Both the position numbers and the translations under genes were made by a program. The notes under the pieces are model-generated. The model did not search any database. It saw nothing but the letters and a program-made list of their open reading frames with translations, and was not told where the DNA came from. Below, one piece after another: positions 1 to 8,530 of a DNA stretch of 64,000 bases (positions within the stretch are counted from its first letter, which is position 1; each line of letters opens with the position of its first letter). The stretch is from Aquibacillus salsiterrae (GTDB taxonomy: Bacteria; Bacillota; Bacilli; Bacillales; Amphibacillaceae), in contig NZ_JAMQKC010000006.1 in NCBI RefSeq assembly GCF_028416595.1, positions 62,001 to 126,000 on the forward strand, written 5' to 3'.

Positions 1-438
1 TACAACAGCCTGATCGACCCAAGTAGCACCTGCGTTAGTCATGTCATCCTTAATCCCGGGTGTACTCGTTACTTTTCTACCTTTTAAAATGTCTGCCGAA
101 ATCAGAACCCAACCGGCATGACAGATTTGTCCAATTAATTTATTGTACTCATCCATATGTTTTACAAACGCAAGAACCTCAGGATAACGTCTTAGCTTAT
201 CAGGTGCCCAGCCACCTGGAACTAAAATAGCATCATAATCATTAGGATCCACGTCCACAAATGCCTTGTCAGACTCTGCCGGAACCCCGTATTTCCCTAC
301 ATATTTCTTGTTTGCTTCTTTCCCGACTAAATCTACCGTTGTACCTTCTTCTCGTAACCTTAGTACCGGATACCAAAGCTCCAAATCTTCAAAGTCATCC
401 TCAATAAGAGCTATTACTTTTTTATCTTTTAAGCGCAT
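1..438 (-). CDS. PfpI/DJ-1 family protease-like protein (3' part outside window)
   Basis: Only the first 146 codons are present; the C-terminus runs off the left edge. The protein starts MRLKDKKVIALIEDDFEDLE, the usual opening of class I glutamine-amidotransferase-like PfpI proteins, and carries the nucleophile elbow GQICHAGW near residue 105, with Cys as the presumed catalytic residue, plus LVPGGWAPDKLR near residue 75. Family members are about 170 residues, so roughly 25 are missing. They are cytoplasmic stress proteins described as proteases, deglycases or chaperones; which activity applies cannot be told. The ATG is preceded by GGAGG at good spacing. No neighbour on the same strand adds functional context. 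Confidence 0.85.
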   Translation of the reverse strand, partial: MRLKDKKVIALIEDDFEDLELWYPVLRLREEGTTVDLVGKEANKKYVGKYGVPAESDKAFVDVDPNDYDAILVPGGWAPDKLRRYPEVLAFVKHMDEYNKLIGQICHAGWVLISADILKGRKVTSTPGIKDDMTNAGATWVDQAVV

Positions 439-540
439 GAATTAGCCTCCTTTTTATTAACAGTGTACCAGAGTAAATCCCGAAAATAGAACATGAAGCA
501 TTACTCAGGTTAAGAATCGCTTTGATACGAATAACGTACA

Positions 541-1113
541 TTACTCTTTCCATTTCTTTTTAAACGATGGTGGTTGGTATTGATCAAGTAGGTCGATAAG
601 TTTATCCGGACTACTTGATGACTGAATAATTTGATCGTGCGATTGACTTGTGAACCCTTCTTCTACACTATATTGAATTAATTGAAGTAAAGGATTATAG
701 TATTGGCCCACATTCAACAAGCCGATTGGTTTGTTATGTATGCCAATTTGCGCCCAGCATAGTACTTCAAACAGCTCCTCAAATGTGCCTAGTCCACCAG
801 GTAGGGCGATATAGCTATCTGCCAATTCACTCATTTTCGCCTTTCGTTCATGCATATCTTTCACTTCAATAAATTCTGTTAAGTTGGAATGTACACTCTC
901 TCCACTAAACAGTCCGCTAGGCATTACACCAATCACCTGGCCACCTTCACGCAGTACTGCATTGGCAACCATTCCCATCAAGCCACTTTTAGAACCACCA
1001 TAAACGAGCCGGTATCCTTTCTTAGCAATTTGTTGTCCAAGAGCATCAGCTCTATCCCCGTATGCTTTTTTATTCCCAAATCCAGATCCAGCAAAAACAC
1101 AAATTGTCTTCAC
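541..1113 (-). CDS. LOG family protein (TIGR00730; YvdD-like)
   Basis: A 190-residue protein of the 'lonely guy' / lysine decarboxylase-like Rossmann family. It has both family signatures: GGSKSGLMG at residues 39-47 and PGGLGTFEE at 105-113. The second is the nucleotide-binding and catalytic motif of cytokinin riboside 5'-monophosphate phosphoribohydrolases. In bacteria such enzymes split AMP-like nucleotides into base and ribose 5-phosphate; the older 'lysine decarboxylase' name is wrong. Length is normal. It appears to be a single-gene unit in the cytoplasm. The family call is firm, the physiological substrate is not known. Confidence 0.9.
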   Translation of the reverse strand: MKTICVFAGSGFGNKKAYGDRADALGQQIAKKGYRLVYGGSKSGLMGMVANAVLREGGQVIGVMPSGLFSGESVHSNLTEFIEVKDMHERKAKMSELADSYIALPGGLGTFEELFEVLCWAQIGIHNKPIGLLNVGQYYNPLLQLIQYSVEEGFTSQSHDQIIQSSSSPDKLIDLLDQYQPPSFKKKWKE

Positions 1114-1189
1114 AACATCACCCCACTAAACAAATGCAATAATATCAACAATTATATCCACTCTAAATCATAACATCCATAATTTTGAT

Positions 1190-1436
1190 AAGAAAAGCGC
1201 AAGGCGCGCCTTGGAAGACTAAGGCAGGCTCATTCGGGCGTGTATATCGTTTTTTACTACCGTTTGATCGCTGGCAGGGGGGCGATCGGTAGTCAAAAAG
1301 GTATCCTGAATCTAGGATCCCCTAAAAAACCCTGGAATGCATTCGACTCGGGAGGGGTAGGCGGCGCTGAATCTGGACGTGGCTGTCGCTGGATGTATCC
1401 ACGCTTGGATTTTTTTATACTTTCTTATACTGTATA
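1190..1436. repeat. composite interspersed repeat (AGAAAAGCG family with an embedded 52-bp-array fragment)
   Basis: Starts with AGAAAAGCGCAAGGCGCGCC and ends with the common tail GGACGTGGCTGTCGCTGG ... CCACGCTTGGATTTTTTTAT. Between 1236 and 1300 there is a single diverged unit of the kind arrayed at 38.5-39.2 kb (TCGGGCGTGTATATCG, CTACCGTTTGATCG), followed by GCGATCGGTAGT, which can pair back with it. Open frames across this stretch have no ribosome binding site and look spurious. Confidence 0.7.
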
Positions 1437-1446
1437 CTGGAACAAA

Positions 1447-1482
1447 AATACCTATGCAGAAACACTTATCTACATAGGTATT
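1447..1482 (-). terminator. rho-independent terminator of sipS
   Basis: Ten-base perfect stem AATACCTATG / CATAGGTATT with a T-run following on the minus strand, just after the signal peptidase gene. Confidence 0.75.
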
Positions 1483-1494
1483 CAATCATTCCAA

Positions 1495-2040
1495 TTATTT
1501 TGGTATCCCGAAATTTTGCAATGGCCATATGCGCATTTTTACATCGCCGATGATTGATTCCTCTGAAATGAAACCAAACACCCGGCTGTCTTTACTAATA
1601 AACCGATTATCACCAAGGACGAAATAGTAACCAGAAGGCACAACAGACTCTCCTGTTATTTCTTCTAATGTAAAGTTATTCGTTAAAAGCTCCCCATCTT
1701 CAAGCTGGTTTTTAAAACTGTCCAAATATGGCTCTTCATAAGCCTTACCATTAATATAGAGCGTATCATCCTTCATCTCAATCGTATCTCCCGGCATCCC
1801 TATAACCCTTTTCACGTAGTTTTCATCCGCATCAGGAGCGCGAAAAGCTATCTCATCAAACCGATTAACTTTACTTATTTTACTTAATATAATTCGATCA
1901 CCGTCATGAAGGTTGGGCTCCATGGACTTCCCTTGTACAATTGATGGAGTTACTAAAAACTGCCTAACAACAAGAACAATAATTAAGGCAATCGCAAGTG
2001 CCTTTACCCAAGATAAAATCTCTTCCATTATACTATTCAT
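1495..2040 (-). CDS. sipS: signal peptidase I (type I, SipS/SipT-like)
   Basis: Membrane-anchored serine peptidase that removes signal peptides from exported proteins on the outer face of the membrane. The 181-residue protein has one N-terminal membrane segment (about residues 12-30), then box B with the catalytic Ser39 in VQGKSMEPNL, box D with the general-base Lys77 in YVKRVIGMPGD, and box E LGDNR..SKDSR near 142-152. This is the Ser/Lys dyad of prokaryotic SPase I, and the size matches the Bacillus Sip paralogs (about 185 residues). Bacilli usually have several copies, so the exact paralog (S, T, U, V) cannot be fixed and the symbol is generic. It appears monocistronic with its own terminator. 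Confidence 0.93.
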   Translation of the reverse strand: MNSIMEEILSWVKALAIALIIVLVVRQFLVTPSIVQGKSMEPNLHDGDRIILSKISKVNRFDEIAFRAPDADENYVKRVIGMPGDTIEMKDDTLYINGKAYEEPYLDSFKNQLEDGELLTNNFTLEEITGESVVPSGYYFVLGDNRFISKDSRVFGFISEESIIGDVKMRIWPLQNFGIPK

Positions 2041-2363
2041 TATTTCACAACCCTTATTAGTATGTTACTACTTAGAAAACAACCATTCCTAGTAGAGATT
2101 GTTATGATCCTCTTATAATAATACTATAATTCGATCAAGATTTGGAAATATTTCTATGAAATTCGATGTGCACAATCCATTTATAGCAAAAAAATGCGGT
2201 TAGCCCTTGATTCATCGTTCTCCATAGTTCACATGACCGAGCCTTAACAAATTTTGCTCTTAAACGCACATGGGATCTTTTGCGATTTAACCGCTAAATC
2301 ACGACAATTTTCACACTTATTCTTTAAATTAGGACATGCTTTAATTAATTTTTACAGAAATTA
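2041..2363. other. intergenic region, no gene seen
   Basis: AT-rich divergent spacer between sipS and the nfeD-flotillin operon. It must hold the sipS promoter; I see no ORF with a ribosome binding site, no strong hairpin and no repeat copy. Confidence 0.4.
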
Positions 2364-2391
2364 GGGAACTTTTCATCATTCCGATCGTATA
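2364..2391 (+). promoter_or_regulatory. sigma-W-type promoter for the nfeD-flotillin operon
   Basis: GGGAAC at 2364-2369, a 16-base spacer beginning TTTT, then CGTATA at 2386-2391. This fits the ECF sigma-W pattern (TGAAAC, 16-17 bp, CGTA). The B. subtilis yuaF-yuaG-yuaI operon, to which the downstream genes correspond, belongs to the sigma-W regulon, so motif and context agree. Confidence 0.7.
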
Positions 2392-2453
2392 TATTAGTGT
2401 AGCAACAGAATAGTTCATCTGAAATATCTAACTGGGGGAGTGAGGTTATTGGA

Positions 2454-2960
2454 GTGCTAACAATCTATTGGTGGTTATTGTTTGGTAGCCTTGGTTTTGC
2501 CATTGTATCAATTTTCTTAGGAGATTTTCTTGATGGAGTTTTTGAGAGCATGGGTGAATTTCTAAACCCATTATTACTGTTCGGCACTTTATCGGTGATC
2601 GGCGGTGCGGGAGTGCTGTTAACGAAATATACGCAGCTGAACCCGATTTATGTACTACTGATTAGCTTGGTAATTGGTGGATTTGCTTACTTCATCATTT
2701 ATTACTTACTAGTTATCCCACTATCCAACGCAGAATCTTCGACATCTATCTCCATAAACGACCTTGAGGGGAAGATTGGGGAAGTAATTACGACAATCCC
2801 AGCAGCTGGCATGGGAGAAGTATTTATCGAATCAACAAACGGGAGTAGGAATGAAACGGCTAAAAGCTTTGATACAATCGAGATTAAGCAAGGAACGAAG
2901 GTTGTTGTTGTCGATGTGAAAGATCAAATCTTATACGTTTCAGAATTAACCAATTTATAA
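2454..2960 (+). CDS. yuaF: NfeD-family membrane protein (YuaF-like)
   Basis: A 168-residue membrane protein with three or four hydrophobic segments in its first 90 residues (about 5-22, 40-58, 68-88) and a soluble C-terminal domain of OB-fold size beginning near LEGKIGEVITTIPAAGMGEV. This is the short NfeD type, without the ClpP-like protease domain, which always accompanies a flotillin gene. It is thought to work with the flotillin in membrane microdomains and envelope-stress tolerance. The start is GTG behind GGGGGAGTGAGG. The flotillin gene begins 12 bases downstream, so the two are one operon, probably read from the sigma-W-type site upstream. Confidence 0.88.
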   Translation: MLTIYWWLLFGSLGFAIVSIFLGDFLDGVFESMGEFLNPLLLFGTLSVIGGAGVLLTKYTQLNPIYVLLISLVIGGFAYFIIYYLLVIPLSNAESSTSISINDLEGKIGEVITTIPAAGMGEVFIESTNGSRNETAKSFDTIEIKQGTKVVVVDVKDQILYVSELTNL

Positions 2961-2972
2961 GGGAGGAATTGG

Positions 2973-4412
2973 ATGGATTTTCTAGTGGTTATTGGTGTCA
3001 TTGTTGGAGTGTTTGTCGCGTTTGCCATTCTATTCGCTGCACGATATAAAACAGTTGGAGCGGATGATGCAATGATTGTAACAGGAAGTTTTCTTGGGAA
3101 TAAAAATGTTTACCGAACAGATGACGGCGGAGGTATAAAGATTGTCCGTGGTGGCGGTGCATTTATCATCCCAATCTTTCAACAAGAAGAAAGAATAAGC
3201 CTACGCTCCCACAGTTTAGACATATCTACCCCTAATGTATACACTGAAAACGGTGTACCAGTCATGGCAGATGGTACAGCAATTATTAAAGTCCAAAGTA
3301 CAACCGAAGGAATTGCAACCGCTGGTGAACAGTTTTTAGGTAAGGATAACTCCGAGCTTAGAAAAGAAGCACAAGAGGTTTTAGAAGGTCATTTACGTGC
3401 AATTCTCGGTACAATGACTGTTGAGGAAATTTATAAAAATAGAGAACGCTTTGCGCAAGAGGTCCAAACGCAAGCTGCTGTTGACTTGAAGAAAATGGGT
3501 TTGCAAATCGTTTCCTTTACGATCAAAGATGTTCAAGATGAAAATGGATACTTAGAAGCACTTGGAAAACCACGAATTGCCGAAGTAAAGCGTGATGCAC
3601 AAATAGCTGAAGCTAACGCGATGCGTGATGCACGGATTCAAAAAGCGCAGGCTGAACGTGAAAGTAAAGGCGCAGAATTACTAAGTGAAACACAAATTGC
3701 TGAATCAACAAAAGAGAAGGAATTAAAAGTCGCCTCCTATAAGCGTGAACAAGATACAGCAAAAGCAGAAGCTGACATGGCCTACAAGTTGCAAGGGGCA
3801 AAGTCAGAACAACAGGTTAAACAAGAAGAAATGCAAATTCAATTGGTTGAGAAAAATAAGCAGATTGAAATTGATGAGAAAGAAGTTATCCGTAAACAAA
3901 GACAATACGAAGCAGAAATCTCTAAAAGAGCTGAGGCAGAGCGTTACGCTGCTGAACAAAAAGCAGAAGCAGACAAGGTTACCCGCGTAAAACAAGCAGA
4001 AGCAGAAGCTGCTCAAATTCGTTTAGACGGGGAAGCGGAAGCAGAAGCTATTCGTCAAAAAGGTTTTGCCGAAGCAGAGGCAAAAGAAAAGTTAGCAGAT
4101 GCGATGGAGAAATATGGCGAAGCTGCAATTTTAGAAATGATTATCAAAATGCTTCCTGAATTTGCTGGTAAAATCGCAGAACCGATCAGTTCTATTGATA
4201 AAGTTACAGTCGTTGATAACGGAGATGGAAACGGTGATGGTGCTACTAGGATGAGCAATTATGTTACCAAGCTAATGAGTCAGTTACCTGAGACGTTGAA
4301 AGATGTATCGGGTGTAGATTTAAAAGGAATGCTTGATAACGTAGCAGCCAAGAGCGAAACAAAGATTAACAGCAATCTATCAGTCTCTGATCATTCAAAA
4401 CAAGAAGAATAA
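2973..4412 (+). CDS. floT: flotillin (FloT/YuaG-like)
   Basis: Scaffold protein of bacterial functional membrane microdomains. The 479 residues comprise an N-terminal membrane hairpin (about 1-24), an SPFH/band-7 domain to about residue 205 (including LDISTPNVYTENGVPV and VEEIYKNRERFAQEV), and a long helical domain (about 205-380) rich in Glu-Ala repeats (AEAEAAQIRL, AEAEAIRQKG) that mediates oligomerisation. The last 90 residues are the variable flotillin tail. Slightly shorter than B. subtilis YuaG (about 509). It is coupled to the nfeD gene, and a strong terminator follows. The family assignment is secure. Confidence 0.95.
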   Translation: MDFLVVIGVIVGVFVAFAILFAARYKTVGADDAMIVTGSFLGNKNVYRTDDGGGIKIVRGGGAFIIPIFQQEERISLRSHSLDISTPNVYTENGVPVMADGTAIIKVQSTTEGIATAGEQFLGKDNSELRKEAQEVLEGHLRAILGTMTVEEIYKNRERFAQEVQTQAAVDLKKMGLQIVSFTIKDVQDENGYLEALGKPRIAEVKRDAQIAEANAMRDARIQKAQAERESKGAELLSETQIAESTKEKELKVASYKREQDTAKAEADMAYKLQGAKSEQQVKQEEMQIQLVEKNKQIEIDEKEVIRKQRQYEAEISKRAEAERYAAEQKAEADKVTRVKQAEAEAAQIRLDGEAEAEAIRQKGFAEAEAKEKLADAMEKYGEAAILEMIIKMLPEFAGKIAEPISSIDKVTVVDNGDGNGDGATRMSNYVTKLMSQLPETLKDVSGVDLKGMLDNVAAKSETKINSNLSVSDHSKQEE

Positions 4413-4426
4413 GTTACAATTTAGTA

Positions 4427-4455
4427 GGTTCCGCTATTTTTAGCGGAACCCTTTG
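4427..4455. terminator. bidirectional terminator between floT and proC
   Basis: Perfect ten-base stem GGTTCCGCTA / TAGCGGAACC around a short T-rich loop, with a T-rich run on the plus side. It lies between two convergent genes. Confidence 0.85.
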
Positions 4456-4457
4456 TT

Positions 4458-5261
4458 TTAATTATCACTTTGATTCGCCTTGTCTCTACAAGCTTGAATA
4501 GCTGTTGCTATTATTTCTTTGGTATTATTTTCGTCTAGCACTCGCAAACCTTCAGCCGTCGACCCTCCCGGTGTTGCAACTTGGTCGATTAATTCTTCGG
4601 GTGATTTCCCTGTTTTTAACATCGATGCAGATCCTAGTATCATTTGTGCCACTAAATGGTTTGCTTGTGAAACGGTTATACCTGATTTGAGCCCTGTTTC
4701 GACTAGCGCTTGTGCGATCTTATAGACAAACGCTGGTGCACTGCCTGTTATTGCTGTTAATGCTTTTACTTGTTCTTCTGTGACTATTTCAAAAGTTCCG
4801 ATATTGCTTAATAGGGCTTCTAGTACTTCTTTTTGTGCAGGTGTGACATAATTCCCAACAGCTGTTGGGGTTGAAGATTGACCCACCTCTGCTGCTGTGT
4901 TTGGCATTACCCATGCCACAGCCGTTTTGTCAGGCAACCTTTCCTCTAACCAACTAGGTCTGATACCAGCTGCTACTGTTATAACGAGCTGTCCTTTTAT
5001 CAAAGGACTTATTTCCCCCAAAATAGCCGGGTGGGCATCTGGCGGTATCGCCAAAACAACTACGTCTGAATCTTCAATAACATCCGTCCAGGCTGTAGCT
5101 ACTGATACTTCATATATCTCTTTTACATCAGTCAACCTTTTCTGATTACCACTGTTTGTTACAGTAATTTCAAAACGAGTATCTTTAACCAGTTGGCTAA
5201 TCATTGCTTGCGCCATTCTTCCAGCACCAATAAATAATGTTTTAATAGTTTTGTTTTCCAT
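4458..5261 (-). CDS. proC: pyrroline-5-carboxylate reductase
   Basis: Final step of proline synthesis: reduces 1-pyrroline-5-carboxylate to L-proline with NAD(P)H. The 267-residue protein opens with a Rossmann motif IGAGRMAQA (residues 11-19) and ends with the P5CR signature region (GSAPAFVY near 168 and DQVATPGGSTAEGL near 226). Length is standard. Bacilli carry several paralogs (ProG, ProH, ProI, ComER); this has full catalytic motifs and is a true P5CR, but which paralog it equals is not clear. Proline is a compatible solute, which would fit the halotolerant context. Single-gene unit. Confidence 0.92.
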   Translation of the reverse strand: MENKTIKTLFIGAGRMAQAMISQLVKDTRFEITVTNSGNQKRLTDVKEIYEVSVATAWTDVIEDSDVVVLAIPPDAHPAILGEISPLIKGQLVITVAAGIRPSWLEERLPDKTAVAWVMPNTAAEVGQSSTPTAVGNYVTPAQKEVLEALLSNIGTFEIVTEEQVKALTAITGSAPAFVYKIAQALVETGLKSGITVSQANHLVAQMILGSASMLKTGKSPEELIDQVATPGGSTAEGLRVLDENNTKEIIATAIQACRDKANQSDN

Positions 5262-5445
5262 GTCCTTCTCCTTTTTGATGTGGATAACCTGTTGATACTT
5301 TCTTATCTAGTCAAATATGAATCTTTCATTTACTTCTACTCGTATAAATTATCAGGCACTTTATAAGACGGTTAACTTATTTCCATTTATTATTTTTCAA
5401 TCTCACAAAAGCTCCCGTTGACTTTCATGTTATTATAGATAAAGA

Positions 5446-5662
5446 CAGAAAGAAAAGCGAAAGCACCTTGGGCAGCCCCGACAAGCGTAAGACAAGCCTC
5501 ATAATGGCGCTTTTTGCCATGGAGAGGATTGACTTACGACCTCGAGGGGCTAGGTGCTGGAGCTAGACAGAAAGAAAAGCGAAAGCACCTTGGGCAGCCC
5601 CGACAAGCGTAAGACAAGCCCTGACGTGGCGGTCTTTGCCACAAAAGGGATTGACTTAGACT
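5446..5662. repeat. two tandem copies of the AGAAAAGCG interspersed repeat
   Basis: Copy 1 begins ACAGAAAGAAAAGCGAAAGC at 5446 and copy 2 repeats the same opening at 5567. Both continue with CCTTGGGCAGCCCCGACAAG and AGCGTAAGACAAGCC, then diverge; copy 1 ends GGTGCTGGAGCTAGACAG. Related copies occur through the window, most closely at 26596-26766. Confidence 0.85.
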
Positions 5663-5694
5663 TTATTAACTTTTAGTAAAAGGAGGTGAATACT

Positions 5695-6063
5695 TTGGTT
5701 TTTGAACTTGTTACAGAGATAGGCACAGAGTGGTCGCCACTTTATATCTACTTAACTTACATGATAACTATTGTTTCAGCGTACGGCTTTTATCATTCAA
5801 AACAGTTTAACATGAATAAAAATTCGACAATCCAGCTGAAATCAAAAACTGCATTACTCATTATTGATGCACTACAAAACGATTTAGACCAAGTTATCAA
5901 TATATATCAAGCATGGATTGCAAAAATGATGAAACATAAGGATGCGCCAGATGATGATGCAGATAACCAATTCTCCTTATTCCTTAGACGACCAAGAATC
6001 AAACTAGGAGGAGTAACATGGTTAAAACCTTTGTATTCACCAAGAAAACTAACCTTATTTTAA
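5695..6063 (+). CDS. hypothetical protein, one N-terminal membrane segment
   Basis: Not recognised. The reading frame is preceded by a near-perfect AAAGGAGGTGAA, which places the start at TTG 5695 and gives 122 residues; an in-frame GTG at 5686 lies inside the ribosome binding site and is unlikely. A hydrophobic stretch spans about residues 12-31, followed by a polar, helical region with an acidic patch (DAPDDDADN near 85) and a basic end. It overlaps the downstream yidC gene by 46 bases in another frame, so the two are probably translationally coupled and co-transcribed, which suggests but does not prove a link with membrane-protein insertion. Confidence 0.6.
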   Translation: MVFELVTEIGTEWSPLYIYLTYMITIVSAYGFYHSKQFNMNKNSTIQLKSKTALLIIDALQNDLDQVINIYQAWIAKMMKHKDAPDDDADNQFSLFLRRPRIKLGGVTWLKPLYSPRKLTLF

Positions 6064-6806
6064 TATCTATTTTACTGGTACTGCTAATGACTGGATGCCA
6101 AGCAGCAAGTAATGACCCTATAAGTAATGAGACAAGTGGTTTCTTCAATCATTATTTCGTCTATACTTTTTCTATCATTATTAAACAGGTTGCCTCATTC
6201 TTTGGAGGGAATTTTGGAATCTCTATCATTGTAGTGACGTTATTAATTAGGCTTTTGTTGTTCCCCTTAATGATGAAGCAATCGAAGCAGAGTTTTCAAG
6301 CGAGAGAAAAGATGCAAGTAATCAAGCCAGAGATGGAAGAACTGCAAGCAAGATATAAAGATAAGAAAGATGCCGATTCACAAAAGAAGATGCAACAAGA
6401 AATGATGCAACTCTATCAAAGGCATCAATTTAATCCACTTACGTCAATGGGTTGTTTACCGATGATTATTCAGTTTCCGATCCTTATTGGATTTTATTAT
6501 GCAATTAGAAGAACACCTGAAATAGCCACACATTCTTTTTTATGGTTCGACTTGGGCCAAACGGACATAGTTATGCCACTAGTTGCAGCCATCATTTACT
6601 TTATTCAGTTTAAAGTAACGCAAATTGGTATGGATGAAAAGCAAAGAAAACAAATGGCGATAATGGGATTATTATCTCCTGTTATGATTGGCCTTTTTTC
6701 TTTTAGCGCTCCTGCTGCCTTACCTTTATACTGGACAATTGGAGGAACATTTCTTATCATCCAACAAATATTGTTTAAGAAAATGTACCAACCAAAGCAA
6801 TCATAA
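6018..6806 (+). CDS. yidC: YidC/Oxa1/SpoIIIJ-family membrane protein insertase
   Basis: Inserts and folds membrane proteins, alone or with SecYEG. The 262-residue protein has a lipoprotein signal peptide with lipobox LLMTGC (Cys27), the typical form in Gram-positive YidC, then five predicted membrane segments (about 42-62, 66-82, 138-158, 180-195, 205-245). FGISIIVVTLLIRLLLFPLM carries the conserved arginine of the hydrophilic groove. A charged cytoplasmic helix (residues 85-130) sits between the first two core segments. Bacilli normally have two copies (SpoIIIJ/MisCA and YqjG/MisCB); this one is not next to rnpA-jag, so it is more likely the second copy. It overlaps the preceding small gene. 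Confidence 0.9.
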   Translation: MVKTFVFTKKTNLILISILLVLLMTGCQAASNDPISNETSGFFNHYFVYTFSIIIKQVASFFGGNFGISIIVVTLLIRLLLFPLMMKQSKQSFQAREKMQVIKPEMEELQARYKDKKDADSQKKMQQEMMQLYQRHQFNPLTSMGCLPMIIQFPILIGFYYAIRRTPEIATHSFLWFDLGQTDIVMPLVAAIIYFIQFKVTQIGMDEKQRKQMAIMGLLSPVMIGLFSFSAPAALPLYWTIGGTFLIIQQILFKKMYQPKQS

Positions 6807-6814
6807 TTTGAACA

Positions 6815-6905
6815 AAAGCCGAGGGCGCTGAAGCTGGACGTGGCTGTCGCTGGACGTGGCTGTCGCTGGATGTTATCCACGCTTGGATCTTTTTATACTT
6901 TTCTT
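6815..6905. repeat. interspersed repeat, tail type
   Basis: Contains the 16-base piece CTGGACGTGGCTGTCG twice in tandem, then CTGGATGTTATCCACGCTTG and a T-rich end. The same tail occurs at 1375-1436 and 27500-27572. Confidence 0.7.
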
Positions 6906-6917
6906 ATCCTTTAAAGG

Positions 6918-6956
6918 AAAACGTGCTCCCGTTTTTTATAACGAGAGCACGTTTTT
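6918..6956. terminator. bidirectional terminator between yidC and ohr
   Basis: Eleven-base perfect stem AAAACGTGCTC / GAGCACGTTTT with T-runs on both strands, between convergent genes. Confidence 0.85.
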
Positions 6957-6970
6957 AAGTATTAAAAATA

Positions 6971-7390
6971 TTAGACTGCTGTGACGTTTAATTCTACATC
7001 AATATTTCCTCGAGTTGCCTTAGAATAAGGGCAGAAGTCGTGTGCAGCCTTTGCTAGTTGTTCTGCTTCTTCTTGGCTAACACCTTTGATTTCAACATTT
7101 AGCACTACTCCAATTTTAAAGCCATTGTCTTCATTATCTTTTAGTAAACTTACATCGGCAGTAATCGTTGAATCAATTTCCTTTTTCTGTTGAGAAGCCA
7201 TTAGATTAAGCGCACCATCATAACATGCGGAATAACCTGCTGCAAATAATTGCTCTGGATTAGAACCCTTTTCACTTGAACCTCCTGCAGGATTAACTAG
7301 ATTTAGATCGATAATGCCATCATCTGATTTTACGTGTCCATCACGACCACCTTTTGCCGTTGCATGAGATGTGAATAATACGTCGCTCAT
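6971..7390 (-). CDS. ohr: organic hydroperoxide resistance protein (Ohr/OsmC family)
   Basis: Thiol peroxidase that reduces organic hydroperoxides. With the start placed at ATG 7390 (AAGGAG at good distance; the upstream in-frame GTG overlaps that site) the protein is 139 residues, the normal Ohr length. Both redox cysteines are present: Cys56 in AGYSACYDGAL and Cys120 in HDFCPYSKATRGN. The N-terminus VLFTSHATAKGGRDGHVKS is typical of Ohr rather than OsmC. Subfamily OhrA versus OhrB cannot be settled; no clear OhrR operator was seen upstream. Confidence 0.93.
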   Translation of the reverse strand: MSDVLFTSHATAKGGRDGHVKSDDGIIDLNLVNPAGGSSEKGSNPEQLFAAGYSACYDGALNLMASQQKKEIDSTITADVSLLKDNEDNGFKIGVVLNVEIKGVSQEEAEQLAKAAHDFCPYSKATRGNIDVELNVTAV

Positions 7391-7644
7391 TAAGATCACT
7401 CCTTCTTTAAAATTTAAGTACTAACTTTATCTTATATAACTATTCCTAGAATGTACAAACAATAAACATATTTCACCTATTCTTTTTTAAAAAAGTCACT
7501 GTATACGTTCTACACTGATTTCTGCGCATTAGATGGGTAATGCGCACCAACCTTTGACATAAGATCCAGTGTTAATCAACCGCTCCGGAAATACACTTGC
7601 TTTCCGTGGGTGGCTGATGAGCCTCATCAAGCTAATGGGTGCCA

Positions 7645-8321
7645 CTATTGACACTTTTGAGTTCAGATTTGGTAAAAGTGTTGATGATTGACCTGATTGT
7701 CGACAGATTTGAGTTCAGATTATTAAAAAGTGTCGATGAGGCACCAAATTATCGACAGATTTGAGTTCAGATTAATAAAATCTGTCGATGAAGCACCAAA
7801 TCATCGACAGATTTGAGTTCAAATTAATAAAATCTGTCGATGGGGCACCAAATCATCGACAGATTTGAGTTCAAATTAATAAAATCTGTCGATGGGGCAC
7901 CAAATCATCGACAGATTTGAATTCAAATTAATGAAAAGTGTCGATGAAGCACCCAATTATCGACAAATTTGAATTCAAATTAATGAAAAGTGTCGATGAA
8001 GCACCCAATTATCGACAAATTTGAGTTCAAATTAATGAAAAGTGTCGATGAAGCACCCAATTATCGACAGATTTGAGTTCAGATTATTAAAAAGTGTCGA
8101 TGAAGCACCCAATTATCGACAGATTTGAGTTCAAATTATTAAAAAGTGTCGATGAAGCACCCAATCATCGACAGATTTGAGTTCAAATTAATAAAATCTG
8201 TCGATGAAGCACCAAATCATCGACAGATTTGAGTTCAGATTAATAAAATCTGTTGATGAAGCACCAAATCATCGACAGATTTGAGTTCAAATTAATGAAA
8301 AGTGTCGATGAGGCACCCGAT
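7645..8321. repeat. 52-bp tandem array A (13 units)
   Basis: Thirteen head-to-tail units with an exact 52-bp period; TCGACAGATTT begins at 7700, 7752, 7804 and 7856. The best units consist of AAATCTGTCGATG (13), an 11-base loop, CATCGACAGATTT (13, the exact reverse complement) and a 15-base linker. Units in the middle carry AAAAGTGTCGATG instead, which keeps the inner TGTCGAT/ATCGACA pairing. The first unit is degenerate. There are no unique spacers and no cas genes. The array fills most of the space between ohr and the DUF1292 gene. Confidence 0.95.
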
Positions 8322-8530
8322 CACTGATAAGGGACTACCTGGAGCGCAAATTTGTGCGCATTATATATACACTGCGAAATCAAGGGTCAAAGCCATAGAA
8401 AAGAGCATGTTCGTATAATCTCACATGCTTAAGAAATTAAATAATACAGGTGCCTTTGCTTGCTAACAGGAGGAATATTCTTGTATATTTACACCAATCC
8501 TATTACAGACAGAAAAAGCGAGGTGATACA

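Noticed and set aside
1240-1557. 105-codon plus-strand ORF
   Set aside because: It runs through interspersed repeats and antisense into sipS, and has no ribosome binding site.
7645-8321. CRISPR array
   Set aside because: Units are contiguous 52-bp copies without unique spacers, and no cas genes are nearby. The same holds for the arrays at 38.5 and 63.1 kb.
8450-8530. N-terminal extension of the DUF1292 protein
   Set aside because: The strong AGGTGAT site directly before ATG 8531 decides the start.
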